A DNA stretch of 64,000 bases from Prunus persica (Eukaryota > Streptophyta > Magnoliopsida > Rosales > Rosaceae), in the NCBI RefSeq assembly GCF_000346465.2, contig NC_034009.1, forward strand, positions 33,087,251 through 33,151,250, in the 5' to 3' direction. The translations under genes and the position numbers were made by a program. This document shows, one piece after another, positions 35,915 to 46,900 of this stretch (positions are counted from its first letter, which is position 1; the number at the start of each line of letters is the position of its first letter). Below the pieces are notes generated by a model. It had not been told where the DNA came from. It made no database searches and saw only the letters and a list, made by a program, of their open reading frames with translations.

Positions 35915-36603
35915 CAAGCAATGAAGGACTAAGACGAGCTTTGAGTGGATGTGCTGACTGTAACTAAGGACACCAATTACAATGGCCAAAAGGAAGCCAT
36001 TAATTACATGATCTAGGGGCAAATTGTGTCCTTCACCATTTGTATGGGTTCTGGTGGAGATGGGTTGGTTTCAATTTCAGGATTTTGATATTTTGGAGGT
36101 GGATTTTCTCTATTTAGATTGGATTTTGAGGAGGATGGGTTGGTTTGGAGGGCAACAAGTTCAATCCAAAAAATAAGAAATAAATAAAGAAAATCACAAG
36201 GATTTACAAGAATTAAACTTCGAATTGAAGGAGCTAGCAAGTCTATTCTCACAACAGCTTACGAAATTAACGATTTTGATGCAAACCCAAAATCTGAATA
36301 GAGGGCACGAATTCATGTAAAAAGAGAAACCTATATTGGTATTAGGGTGTTGTGTGATAGAGTGTATTAGGGTATACTAGGGATATTTTTGATAGTTAAA
36401 TAGGATATACTTAGTTAATTTTATATTTTAATTTAAATATTATGATGTATTTAGATAATAAAATGTACTCAGTTAATTTTAGAGTTTGTTTATCAGCACT
36501 CCAAAAATGAAAAAGAAAGTAAAACTGGTCTCGTTCTAGGGTTTTATCAGGGTACATAGCCAACTGCAAATCTGCAATAGCCTAGAGAGCCTGTTTAAGT
36601 GCA
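35915..36603. other. Spacer upstream of the pseudouridine synthase gene
   Basis: AT-rich; no exon was recognised. A near-tandem word (gtactcagttaattttagag / atacttagttaattttatat) recurs near 36400-36480. The pseudouridine synthase promoter should lie in the last few hundred bases. Confidence 0.4.
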
Positions 36604-36648
36604 ATGGAGTCCTCAACCAACATCTACAAGCCCCACTCAGATCACTGA
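36604..36648 (+). CDS. Upstream ORF of 14 codons
   Basis: The ATG at 36604 opens a 14-residue frame (MESSTNIYKPHSDH) ending at TGA 36646-36648, three bases before the main ATG at 36652. It would be read first if transcription starts upstream. The context gcaATGg has a purine at -3 only in part. It may reduce translation of the main frame; this is an inference. Confidence 0.5.
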   Translation: MESSTNIYKPHSDH

Positions 36649-36651
36649 AAA

Positions 36652-38332
36652 ATGGAGAACCCAGATACAAAAACCACTATATCACCGCCGCCACAAGAAC
36701 CAGACCCCAAGAAGCTCAAAATGTCGACCACCACCACCAGCGATGACGATGAAACCACCACCACAGACACCACCAAAAAGCAAAGATACAAGCGTCGAAA
36801 GGTTGCAATTTTCTTCGCTTATTGCGGTGTGGGATACCAAGGCATGCAAAAGAATCCAGGCGCCAAAACCATCGAGGGCGACCTCGAAGAAGCCCTTTAC
36901 CTCTCCAACGCGGTTCCCGAGCAGGACCGCAACAACCCTAAACGCTATGATTGGGCCCGCTCCGCCCGTACCGATAAGGGCGTAAGCGCCGTCGGTCAGG
37001 TTGTATCCGGCCGCTTCTATGTCGACCCACCGGGCTTCGTCGACCGCCTCAATTCCAACCTTTCCCCTCAGATTCGGATTTTCGGCTACAAGCGCGTGAC
37101 GGCATCGTTTAACGCCAAGAAGTTCTGTGATCGGAGAAGGTATGTGTATCTCATTCCCGTGTTTGCTCTTGATCCCAGTGCTCATCGCGATAGGGAGAGC
37201 GTTTTGGCTAGTCTTGGGTCAGATAAGGAGTTTGTTAAGTGCTTGGAGTGCTCCGAGAGAGGGCGTAAAGTGGGGGGATTGATGGGTAAGCGCAATTATG
37301 AATTGAGAGGGACGAGTTTTGGGCTCGACATATCGTCGAACACCAATGAGTCTATGGTTGAGTCCGAGTTTAATGAAGAAACGAAGGTTTCTCCGGACAA
37401 TGCTGGTGGTGATGATTCCAAATCTGAACCCAAAAATGAAATTAGCACTAGTAGTAATAACAATGGGGTTTCTGGAGTTGAGGTTGAGAATTCCGAGGAT
37501 ACTGATTTGAATTCGAAGCCACTGAATGATACAACAAAAGTTAGTGTTGGTGAAGAGAACGCTAATGGAGAAGAAAAGCCAGAGAAGGGAAGTGGAAGTG
37601 AGTATTGTTATGGTGAGAAGGAGAAGGATAGGTTCAACAGAATCTTGAATTGTTATGAGGGGACTCATAACTTCCACAACTTCACCACCAGAACTAAAGC
37701 TGCAGACCCCGCTGCTCGGCGATACATCATTTCGTTCAATGCAAACACCACAGTTACAATTGGGGGTATGGACTTTGTTAAGTGTGAAGTTGTAGGGCAG
37801 AGCTTCATGCTTCATCAAATTAGGAAGATGATTGGGCTTGCGGTGGCAATCTTCAGGAACTGTGCTCCGGAGTCATTGTTAGAAATAGCTTTGCAAAAGT
37901 AAGTGGTGGATGGTTATTGTTATTTTTATTATTATTGTGTTGTTTCTATGTGATATTTGTTTGAGATTTGAGAGAATATGCAATGTATTAACCCAGTTTT
38001 ATGCAAAATTCAGGGATGTTAACGTCAATGTGCCTACGGCTCCTGAGGTTGGTTTGTACTTGGACGAGTGCTTCTTTGCGTCGTATAACCAGAAATGGGG
38101 AGACAGTCATGAAGAGCTGTCAATGAAAGACTATGAACAAGAGGCAGAAGATTTCAAGATGAAGCATATATACCCTCATATTGCATCCACAGAGCAAAAA
38201 GAAGGTGTCGTGGGTCTCTGGTTGCACTCTCTCAACCACCGTAATTACCCCGATTTATGTACTACTGCTGCTGACAACGATGGAAACACCAGCAATGAAG
38301 AAAGTGTTGATGTGGGGAATGTCGCAGAGTAA
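36652..38332 (+). CDS. PUS1: tRNA pseudouridine synthase, PUS1/TruA family
   Basis: Isomerises uridine to pseudouridine in tRNA and possibly other RNAs. There are two exons, 36652-37898 and 38014-38332 (GT-AG), giving 521 aa. The TruA core begins at about residue 50 (KVAIFFAYCGVGYQGMQ). The catalytic Asp is residue 108 in ARTDKGVSA. Later family motifs are RRYVYLIPVF, NFHNFTTRT and GQSFMLHQIRKMIGLAVA. The N-terminus is Thr/Asp-rich with a basic stretch KKQRYKRRK (about 42-50), a possible nuclear signal. An acidic, Asn/Ser-rich insertion (about 225-330) separates the two halves of the core, as in eukaryotic PUS1 proteins. An upstream ORF ends three bases before the start. It neighbours AMY2 as in Arabidopsis. 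Confidence 0.94.
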
Positions 38333-38971
38333 GTTGTTTCACAGACAATCAAATCAATCTTCTATGTATGCCTTGTTCTTTCTTCAGTGTTGCCAATCTT
38401 TACACAACTGATTATACCGGTCTTATGTTGTTCGGGGAAAAAAGTTGTAGTCCAGTTTCATTCATCATATGAGTTGATGCTTCTAACTGTCTGTTGACAA
38501 TGCGACTTACATGGTATGAAGAATTTTATAATTACGTTAGTTGCTGCTGCTGCATAATTTTTTCTTTGCAGACAAACTTTTATGATTACAGAAGGATTTT
38601 ACTGAAAATGACTTTTATCTCCTTGAATCCTGTCCTAATCAGTTCAATCAATCTTTGCATTGAGGGACAAGTGAAGTGAAGTGAAGGAGCTTTGCTTCCA
38701 TGAATTTTAGCACATATTTCTCAATTTAATCGTTAAATATCCACCCTAATTTACAGAGCTGATGGATCAGCAGTGCATAAATGGCCCAAAATTATGAGGC
38801 CCAATGATCCTAGCAGCGACTTGCCCAATGGTCAACTTTCACGGTCGTGAAAAATTATTTTTAGGGAGTTAGAAATAAATAAAGTGACAACAAAATTAGT
38901 AAAGTTGAAAGGAAAGGCATCCATCCAAAACCTCAACTTTTTGGGGGCGGGGTTGGAGTCGACCCGCGGAA

Positions 38972-40162
38972 ATGGGGGTGGATTGGACCCAACTCCCACC
39001 AGAACTGGTAGAATCAATCGCGAAAAAGCTCACAATTTACGCGGACTATCTCCGATTCCGAGTGGTGTGCCACAGCTGGCTAGCCTGTGTCCCCAAAACT
39101 CCGCAGCACCTCCCTCCTCAGCTCCCCTGGCTGATGCTCCCCCAATCCCAGCCCAACCAAACACACCGCGCCTTCTTCAACCTCTCCAACAGCAGAGTCC
39201 ACTTCCTCCACCTTCCGGAAGCTTCTCATCGCAAGCGCCGTTGCGGCTCCTCTCACGGCTGGCTCGTCATCCTCCACGAAACCCCCACCGTCCTTCTCGT
39301 TAACCCTCTCACACGTGCCAAGCGCCACCTCCCTCCACTCTCCGCCTTCCCCAACGTTGTTCGCTTCGACTATTCCGAAGTCGGCCGCGAGTACGCGCTC
39401 CAATCCTCGTCCGGAGATGTCTACACGCGCAGCTTGGCCCAAATGCGCGATTCATTTCTGAAAAAGGTCGTCCTCTCTTCGAGTCCTCTGGAAGCTAGCG
39501 GTTTTACTGCCCTAGCGATTCTCAGTCAAACCGGTGACTTGGCGTATTGCAGAGACGGAGACCAGTCTTGGACTTTCATCGACGGCGCCCGATCTTTCTC
39601 CGAGGACGTCATATCCGTGAACGGGTTGTTTTACGCCGTGGACAGTAAGGGTGTGGTCGCGGTGTGTGACGTTGAGGGTCCGTCAGCCCCTAGGGTTGCG
39701 ATTATCCCAACGCCGAGGCTAGATGATGCCGCCGATATGCGATATTTGGTGAATTTGGGGGCCGATCTGCTGCTGGTGAGTCGGTATTTGGAGATTGAAC
39801 GGTGGGATAATACAAATGTGAATTACAGAACGACGGGATTTGTCGTTTTCAGGATGAATTGGGCAGGGGCGAGGTGGGAGAAGGTTGAGAACTTGGGCGA
39901 GAGGATGGTCTTTATCGGCGAAAACTCGTCGTTTTCATTGTCTGCGTCTGATTTTCCGGGAAGTGTGGGAAATTGCATTTATTTCACAGACGATTACTCG
40001 GAATCCAACTATGAGAGCGGACTTGGGGGATACGATTCGGGGATTTTCAGAATATGGGATGGAACAATTCAAGAATTGCCTCCTTATCCCAGGAATTCGA
40101 ATTATGAGGTGCATTGGCCTCCCGGCTCTCTACCGCTTTGGGTTATTCCTAATCCATGCTGA
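38972..40162 (+). CDS. F-box protein with DUF295 (KIB/SKIP23-like)
   Basis: Likely substrate receptor of an SCF ubiquitin ligase; the substrate is unknown. It is a single exon of 396 aa. An F-box at residues 4-41 (DWTQLPPELVESIAKKL ... RVVCHSWLACVP) is followed by a DUF295 region (GWLVILHETPTVLLVNPLT, then YLEIERW and GIFRIWDGTIQELPPYPRN) that predicts a beta-propeller. There is no frameshift. The N-terminal half is GC-rich, unlike the AT-rich surroundings, which is common in intronless plant F-box genes. The start is the first ATG in frame after a stop. It is not the miR394 target LCR: the propeller type differs and no miR394 site was seen. Confidence 0.92.
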   Translation: MGVDWTQLPPELVESIAKKLTIYADYLRFRVVCHSWLACVPKTPQHLPPQLPWLMLPQSQPNQTHRAFFNLSNSRVHFLHLPEASHRKRRCGSSHGWLVILHETPTVLLVNPLTRAKRHLPPLSAFPNVVRFDYSEVGREYALQSSSGDVYTRSLAQMRDSFLKKVVLSSSPLEASGFTALAILSQTGDLAYCRDGDQSWTFIDGARSFSEDVISVNGLFYAVDSKGVVAVCDVEGPSAPRVAIIPTPRLDDAADMRYLVNLGADLLLVSRYLEIERWDNTNVNYRTTGFVVFRMNWAGARWEKVENLGERMVFIGENSSFSLSASDFPGSVGNCIYFTDDYSESNYESGLGGYDSGIFRIWDGTIQELPPYPRNSNYEVHWPPGSLPLWVIPNPC

Positions 40163-40688
40163 TGCAAGTTGCAAGGCAGCAACAGCAAATTAAATGAAGC
40201 AAAGCAGGAGCTTCAATTCAATGATTCTGGTATGGTAATGTTAATGTTAATGTTAATCAATGGTTTGTGTTATTACATATGTGTATATACTATATATTGT
40301 TGATGCATGTAATGTAAGCAAGCAATAAGCATACGCTGTTATCTATAAATTCTTTCTGTTTCTGTGGAGGAAGTGATTGTCTCTATCTAGTTAGCCATTA
40401 TGTTATAAGTAGAGTGACTTGTTCGATTGTGTAACTTATTGCACTAGAAATAAAATATTTGTTCCCGCAACGATTCTATGGGCATGTTTGGTAGGCCTCA
40501 CTGGACTGGACTGGGTTAATTAGCACGTAAAACTCATGTTTAGTGAAAGGAGGGACCAACTTAAATGAGATTATATAGTCCAACATTACAAAAAATGCCT
40601 CACTCGCTTGTCCAATCTAGCGAGCATGAAACTTGGTTCGCAAAATAGCGAGCTTGCTAAACAGAACACACGAGTCTGACTCTTAGAA

Positions 40689-40691
<3 letters not shown>
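40163..40691. other. F-box gene 3' flank and possible repeat
   Basis: It contains three direct gttaat repeats near 40240. A word at 40487-40515 (gggcatgtttggtaggcc) resembles dispersed-element termini; no partner end was found. Confidence 0.35.

Positions 40692-40766
<75 letters not shown>
40692..40766. repeat. (CT)n microsatellite
   Basis: About 37 CT units in an uninterrupted run. It lies about 190 bp upstream of the first coding exon of the next gene and is probably in its 5' UTR or promoter. GA/CT tracts are common in plant promoters and UTRs. Confidence 0.97.
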
Positions 40767-40769
<3 letters not shown>

Positions 40770-40951
40770 TCCTTCAACATCGACTCTGCTCTTCTTCGAA
40801 GTTGTACTCAGGCAAGTTTTTTTTATCTCTCTCTTTACAAACCTCTCTTATTCCTTCATAGGTATTGTTAATTTTATACGATTTTTCAGTTCCATCTCCA
40901 AAGCAATGGCGAAGAACATGAACAAGGATAAAGAGAAACGATTCCGTTTCA

Positions 40952-43900
40952 ATGGACATCACTGAAGAGCCCATTTCAGATTTGCCTCAAGGTATCAAAT
41001 CCTGTTATTCTAATTTCATCAAATTCTATGATTGTAGCTTTCTTCGAATCCCTCTCTCTCTCTCACACCTTTGCTTTTGGAGATTTTTGATTTTGATTTT
41101 TCTTTTTTTACATTGGTTGTGCAACAATGGACACCTCAGAGTCGGGGGCTCACAACCCAAGTGGTGGTGCTTCCAGTTTGTAAGTATCATCATCAACTAT
41201 TACCAAGCAGTCATTTTTTATATAAGATTATTAGGTTTTTCTATTAGTGGAGTGATTATCATTGTCACATTCCGGGATCGACTCTGCCGTAGCACGATAT
41301 TATTTGCTTTGGGCCCCTTTCTCTACCCTCACGGTTTTATTTATGGGAACTCGTGAGCAACTTCTCAGTGGGTCACCCATTTTAGGATTGCTCTACCCTC
41401 AACTCACTTAACTTCAGAGTTCCCATGACTCTGAAGCCAGTGAGCTCCCAAAAGGCATTGTGTTAGAGGGAGGTAGACATGTACATATAAGACACATCAT
41501 TCCCTCTCCGTTGGTCAATGTGGGATGTTACAATCCACTCCCCTTAGGGGCCCGACGTCCTCGTCGGCACACTCTCACCACACGACAGAGTGGCTTTGAT
41601 GTCAAATTGTCACATCCCGGGATCGGCTCTGCCATAGCATGATATTGTCCGCCTTAGGCCCCACTCTCTGTCCTCACTATTTTGTTTCTTAGAACTCACG
41701 AGCAATTTTCCAGTGGCTCACTCATCATGAGATTGCTCTAGTCCCAACTTGCTTAACTTCGGAGTTCTCATGACTCCGAAGCCAGGGGCCCGACGTCCTC
41801 GTCGGCACTCTCACCACATGACAGAGTGGCTTTGATGTCAAATTGTCACATCCCGGGATCGGCTCTGCCACAGCATGATATTGTCAGCCTTAGGCCCCAT
41901 TCTCTGTCCTCACTATTTTGTTTCTTAGAACTCACGAGCAATTTTTCAGTGGCTCACTCATCATGAGATTGCTCTAGTCCCAACTTGCTTAACTTCGGAG
42001 TTCTCATGACTCCGAAGCCAGTGAGCTCTCAAAAGGCCTCGTGCTAGATGGAGGTGGACATGTATATATAATGACAGGACCCGACCCAATTTTCGCTTTG
42101 GAATTCGAGCCAAGTCCTGTGCGTGTTCGACACCTGGCGAATGTCGGGCACAAAAGACCTTTTTATCCCTCTCGTTTCAAATTCTTTTTACACTTTCCCT
42201 TAGACTTCTGCCGAAAATTCGGCAGAGTCTCCGCTGTATTTTGACCAAACCAAAAGTTTTCCACCTGTTAAACAATCAAATAAGTCCACACCAACTGCCA
42301 GAATATCTCAAATAACAGATCTCAACTCCAGTTTTTCAGTTTCAAATAGATATCAGAGCATTTTCTAGAGTTTTCAGGGTTCTAAGGATTTTCCACAAAA
42401 ATCTACCTTATTTGGTGGCGCGGAAGCTATGAACGGCCCGGTGGTGGATCCTGCGCACTTCTACGGCCTGGGGGCGAAAAACAGGTTAAAAACGTGAGTG
42501 GACAAAAATAAGGTTCTTAAAAACAAGCTAGAACGTAATAACCCCCGTTTGAAATACATAGGGATATAAATCGCTAATTTGTCTCTATGTCAAAACAAGG
42601 TATTCAAATAAGCATGTAAAGCGTGTTAACGAATATACTCGTATACTGAACAAATATATAAGGATATAAATGCGCGAATATCAAAGAAACTGGTATAAAA
42701 TAACTGAAAGTCATAATTGAATAAAAGAAAACTCAAAATCCTTTGAAAATACCACCTATTTGTACCCCTGTCATATCCGTCAATTCCCCTGGCAGGTCTC
42801 GGGCGCCACGCAGTCTACCCGAGCCGCAAACTGGCCAAATCAGGAGACTATGATCAGCCGGCAGGTCCTCGATGACACCAAGTCAGCTCGAGTCGCTCTG
42901 GCAGGATGCAAGGGACCGTAGTCAGCCTGATCCGCAATCCTGGCAGGTCTTGGGGACACAGAGTCAGTCGAGCCGCAATCCTGGCAGGTCTCGAGACACC
43001 AAGTCTGCCGAGCCGCAAATCCTGGCACTCACGGTCCGAGCGTTCCCGTAACTCGTGAGGCAAAGTCAAGTGCACTGACGTAAACTGAAATCGGACTGGA
43101 TGTCCGTAGACATCGGTCCAACTCTGGGTAATCACCAAATAAAGGGTGGGTACATGGTGGTTCTAAAATAAACTATTTTTAGAAAAATCTAATAGCTCAC
43201 TGCCTTTTTGTGAAACTGACATTTAACTACTGTCTCTTCTGATAGAGTTCTCAAACTCTGCTTTTTATATTACTTGAGCTTCAGTAACTAAACAACACGT
43301 AAATCAAAGCATTGTACCGCTCACATCACGTTTGAAATAAATAGTTCATAAAACTTCTTCAAAATCAATAATCAAATTAACCCATATAGACTGACTTATA
43401 AAAGCTTATTTGTATAAAAACTGGCAAGGATTTTCACAGATAAAATCTTGCGACGCTATAGAATACCAGTCCCTATGGTTTAGGTCAAGAAATCCAGGTT
43501 ATCTTCCAGTTGGACTCAGCTAAAGGAAGCTTTTGGAAATTGAGTGCAGTTTAATACTGCAATTCACCCCAGATAGACGATTAGCCTAAGTGAATGACCC
43601 AAACTTTAAAAGAGCGACTGAAGTGTTGTATACTGCAGTTTCAGAATGTTTGGGGTGAAAAGATACCATTTTGAGAGAGTGTCTCAAGTGACAGTAGTCA
43701 GCTTTCCTTAGATTACAAATCTCAAATTGCCACTGGTATCTACAATTAAAATGTTTCCAATTGCTGCCCTATACGAGACATAGTATGGACCGCCCAAGTA
43801 TGAAGGTGAAATGTTAAGCAAGGTTTATTGAAATCTGAAAGTGTTGTAGGAAATAAAGAACCTTATTGGATTAAGCAGAAAAAGATTCAAGTAACCCAGG

Positions 43901-46900
43901 ATTGGCAAGAAGTTATGCAAATACTAGAAGAAGGATCTTCAGTTGGGTATTCTTCAACATTTCTCGCCTAAGGAAGATGTAGTGAGATTTAAAGAAGCAA
44001 GGGAGCCAAATCCTAGCTGAATCAGATCTAATGAGATTATAGAATGTGTGGGAAACAAGCAGTTCAGATATTGGAATAGAAAGTGTCCAGCTTTCAGTAA
44101 CACATGCTGTATAATAACTTAAGTTGCAGATACATGAGCAGTCATTCCCCTGCTTTAAACGAGAAGGAGGTAAATTTCGAGGACGAAATTTTTATAAGCG
44201 GGGTAGATTGTAATAACCCAAAACAAAATATCTAAAAAGAAATAAAATATCTAAAAAGTAGGATTAATATCTTCTAGCAAAAAAACAATTTTGCCCTAGC
44301 ATTATTTAATAGGGAAAAAGTTGACTTTTTGATCGGAAAAGAATTTGGCAATTTCGCTTACGCCATTGCGTAGAGCACGGCGAAACGAGTCCATAGACAT
44401 GGAGTAGACCCGAATCGGACTTGTAACGAAGAAAATACGATCAAAATACTGCGAAGGGCAAAATGGTAATTTGGTCAAAAGTCAGATTTTTATCCCTTCC
44501 TCCCTTCTCTCTCTCTCCTCCCGATCAGCCCGCGCTAGCCGACCTTCCTCCCTTCTCATCGTCGCCACGGCCACCACGCTTGGAGCCGATCTCCGCCGTT
44601 GGTACCAAACGAACCACCACTTGACCGCCGTCATTTTCTGACCCTTCGCCGGAGTTGCCGTGGCCGGAGCTCGCCGGAAAACTCCATTTTTGCCGGATTT
44701 CGTGTTTAAACTTCCAGCTCAATTTTCTCCTTCAATTCTCCACCAAATCGATCGAGTAAGGTATGGTTTCTCAGCTATTTTTCGTGTTCTAGCTGATGGA
44801 TGTATGGGTTTCGATCGAGTTTAGCTCTAAAACGATTAATTTTCGACTTGAAATCTGGCCGAAACTTCGGCCGCCATGATCTACTGTTTCTGGTCACTTT
44901 TTGGGGTATGTCCAAGAACAAAAGTGACTCCAAATGGGGTGTTTTACCTAGGATAGGAGTTTAGAGTCTTGGTTCCGAGATTTTTCGACCACCCGAAATC
45001 GCTTAAGACACCCAAATCTGCCCGCGCGTGCTGGGGCGCGTGGGCGAGGGTGGTGAAGTAATTCTGTACAGTTTTATGACCCTCGTGTTTTCACGAGCGC
45101 GTAGGATTTCGCGGATCTCGATTCGGAGTCCGTTTGAGCCCCGAAAGAATTTTCCATATCGCGCAATCCGGTGTGAATTTCAGTAATGCAGGAGGTTAGT
45201 GTGAACTTGATATACTATAGTATTGTGGTCATAAAATCGTTTATGAAAGAAAGTCCACTCACTGATGGTCCGAGCTAATTGGACCCTTCGAAGGTCCCTC
45301 CTGCGGGTCGACTGGATCTCTAGGGCCTGATTATCCATGAATAATAAATCAATAAACTGTTGAATAAAAAAAATTTAAATTAAACACCCTGCCCCCGGCT
45401 CCTAGAAATATGTGCACTCGTTTCAAGTTACTCCTATGCCCACATTAGCCTTTCAGACTCTTAGATCAGTTTTGGAAGACTCGACGCTTGACTAAGCGAT
45501 AAACCACCAGACCGGCCAATCCGGGACCCCATGGGTCCATGGTCTCCAATGGCCAATCTGGGCTTCTCTGAAGGTTCCTGATAGAGAAGGAACCATGTTC
45601 CGCGAGTTTGGTCCGAAACGGACGGTCGGATTAGCCGAAATTGCGGTATCGCTTAAAATCCAAACCTTAGCCCCAGGGTTCGCGATTTCGGAGTATCCGG
45701 GACTCCGATTCGCAATCCGTCGAATCCTACACGATCCTGAAATCATGAAGACCGACATATCCAAAATTCAGTGTGATCCAACGATTTGACGACACTGCAT
45801 CCAAGGATTGCGCGATATGAAAAATCCATTCGGGGCTCAAACGGACTCCGAATCGAGATCCGCGAAATCCTACGCGCTCGTGACGACACGAGGGTCACAA
45901 AACTGTACAGAATTACTTCACCACCCTCGCCCACGCACCCCAGTACGCGCGGGCAGATTTGGGTGTCTTAAGCAATTTTGGGTGGTTGAAAAATCTCGGA
46001 ACCAGGACTCCAAACTCCTATCCTAGGTAAAACACCCCATTTGGAGTCACTTTTGTTCTTGGACATATCCCAAAAAGTGACCAGAAACAGTAGATCACGG
46101 CGGCCGAAGTGTCGGCCAGATTTCAAGTCGAAAATTAATCGCTTTAGAGCTAAACTCGATCGAAACCCATACATCCATCAGCTAGAACACGAAAAATAGC
46201 TGAGAAACCATACCTTACTCCATCGATTTGGTGGAGAATTGAAGGAGAAAATCGAGCTGGAAGTTTGAACACGAAATCCGGCAAAAATGGAGTTTTCCGG
46301 CGAGCTCCGGCCACGGAAACTCCGGCGAAGGGTCAGAAAATGACGGCGGTCAAGTGGTGGTTCGTTTGGTACCAACGGCGGAGATCGGCTCCAAGCGTGG
46401 TGGCCGTGGCGACGATGAGAAGGGAGGAAGGTCGGCTAGCGCGGGCTGATCGGGAGGAGAGAGAGAGAAGGGAGGAAGGGATAAAAATCTGACTTTTGAC
46501 CAAATTACCATTTTGCCCTTCGCGGTATTTTGATCGTATTTTCTTCGTTACAAGTCCGATTCGGGTCTACTCCGTGTCTATGGACTCGTTTCGCCATGCT
46601 CTACGCAATGGCGTAAGTGGAATTGACAATTCTTTTCCGATCAAAAAGTCAACTTTTTCCCTATTAAATAATGCGAGGGCAAAATTGTCTTTTTGCTAGA
46701 AGATATTAATCCTACTTTTTAGATATTTTATTTCTTTTTAGATATTTTTTTTTGGGTTATTACATATAAGGCACATCACTCCCTTTCCGTTGGTCGATGT
46801 GGGATGTTACAATCCATCCCCTTAGGGCCCCGACGTGCTCGTCGGCACACACACACCACACGACAGAGTGGCTCTGATACCAAATTGTCACATCTCGAAA

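Noticed and set aside
36682..37185. 167-codon open frame antisense to the pseudouridine synthase
   Set aside because: It is a mirror of a GC-rich coding exon with no recognisable domain.
37219..37818. 199-codon antisense open frame in the same gene
   Set aside because: Shadow of the real exon on the opposite strand. The sense strand has clear TruA motifs.
38972..40162. The F-box gene as a local miR394 target
   Set aside because: miR394 targets LCR-type F-box genes. This one is DUF295 type and no complement of the miRNA was seen in it.
41350..41430. 5S rRNA-like sequence
   Set aside because: It is the 5S-derived part of a Cassandra LTR, repeated in each LTR and diverged. It is not a 5S rRNA gene.
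44525..46492. Frames of 60-90 codons in the gypsy LTR palindrome
   Set aside because: LTR sequence, and each has a mirror in the inverted copy. None shows gag or pol motifs.
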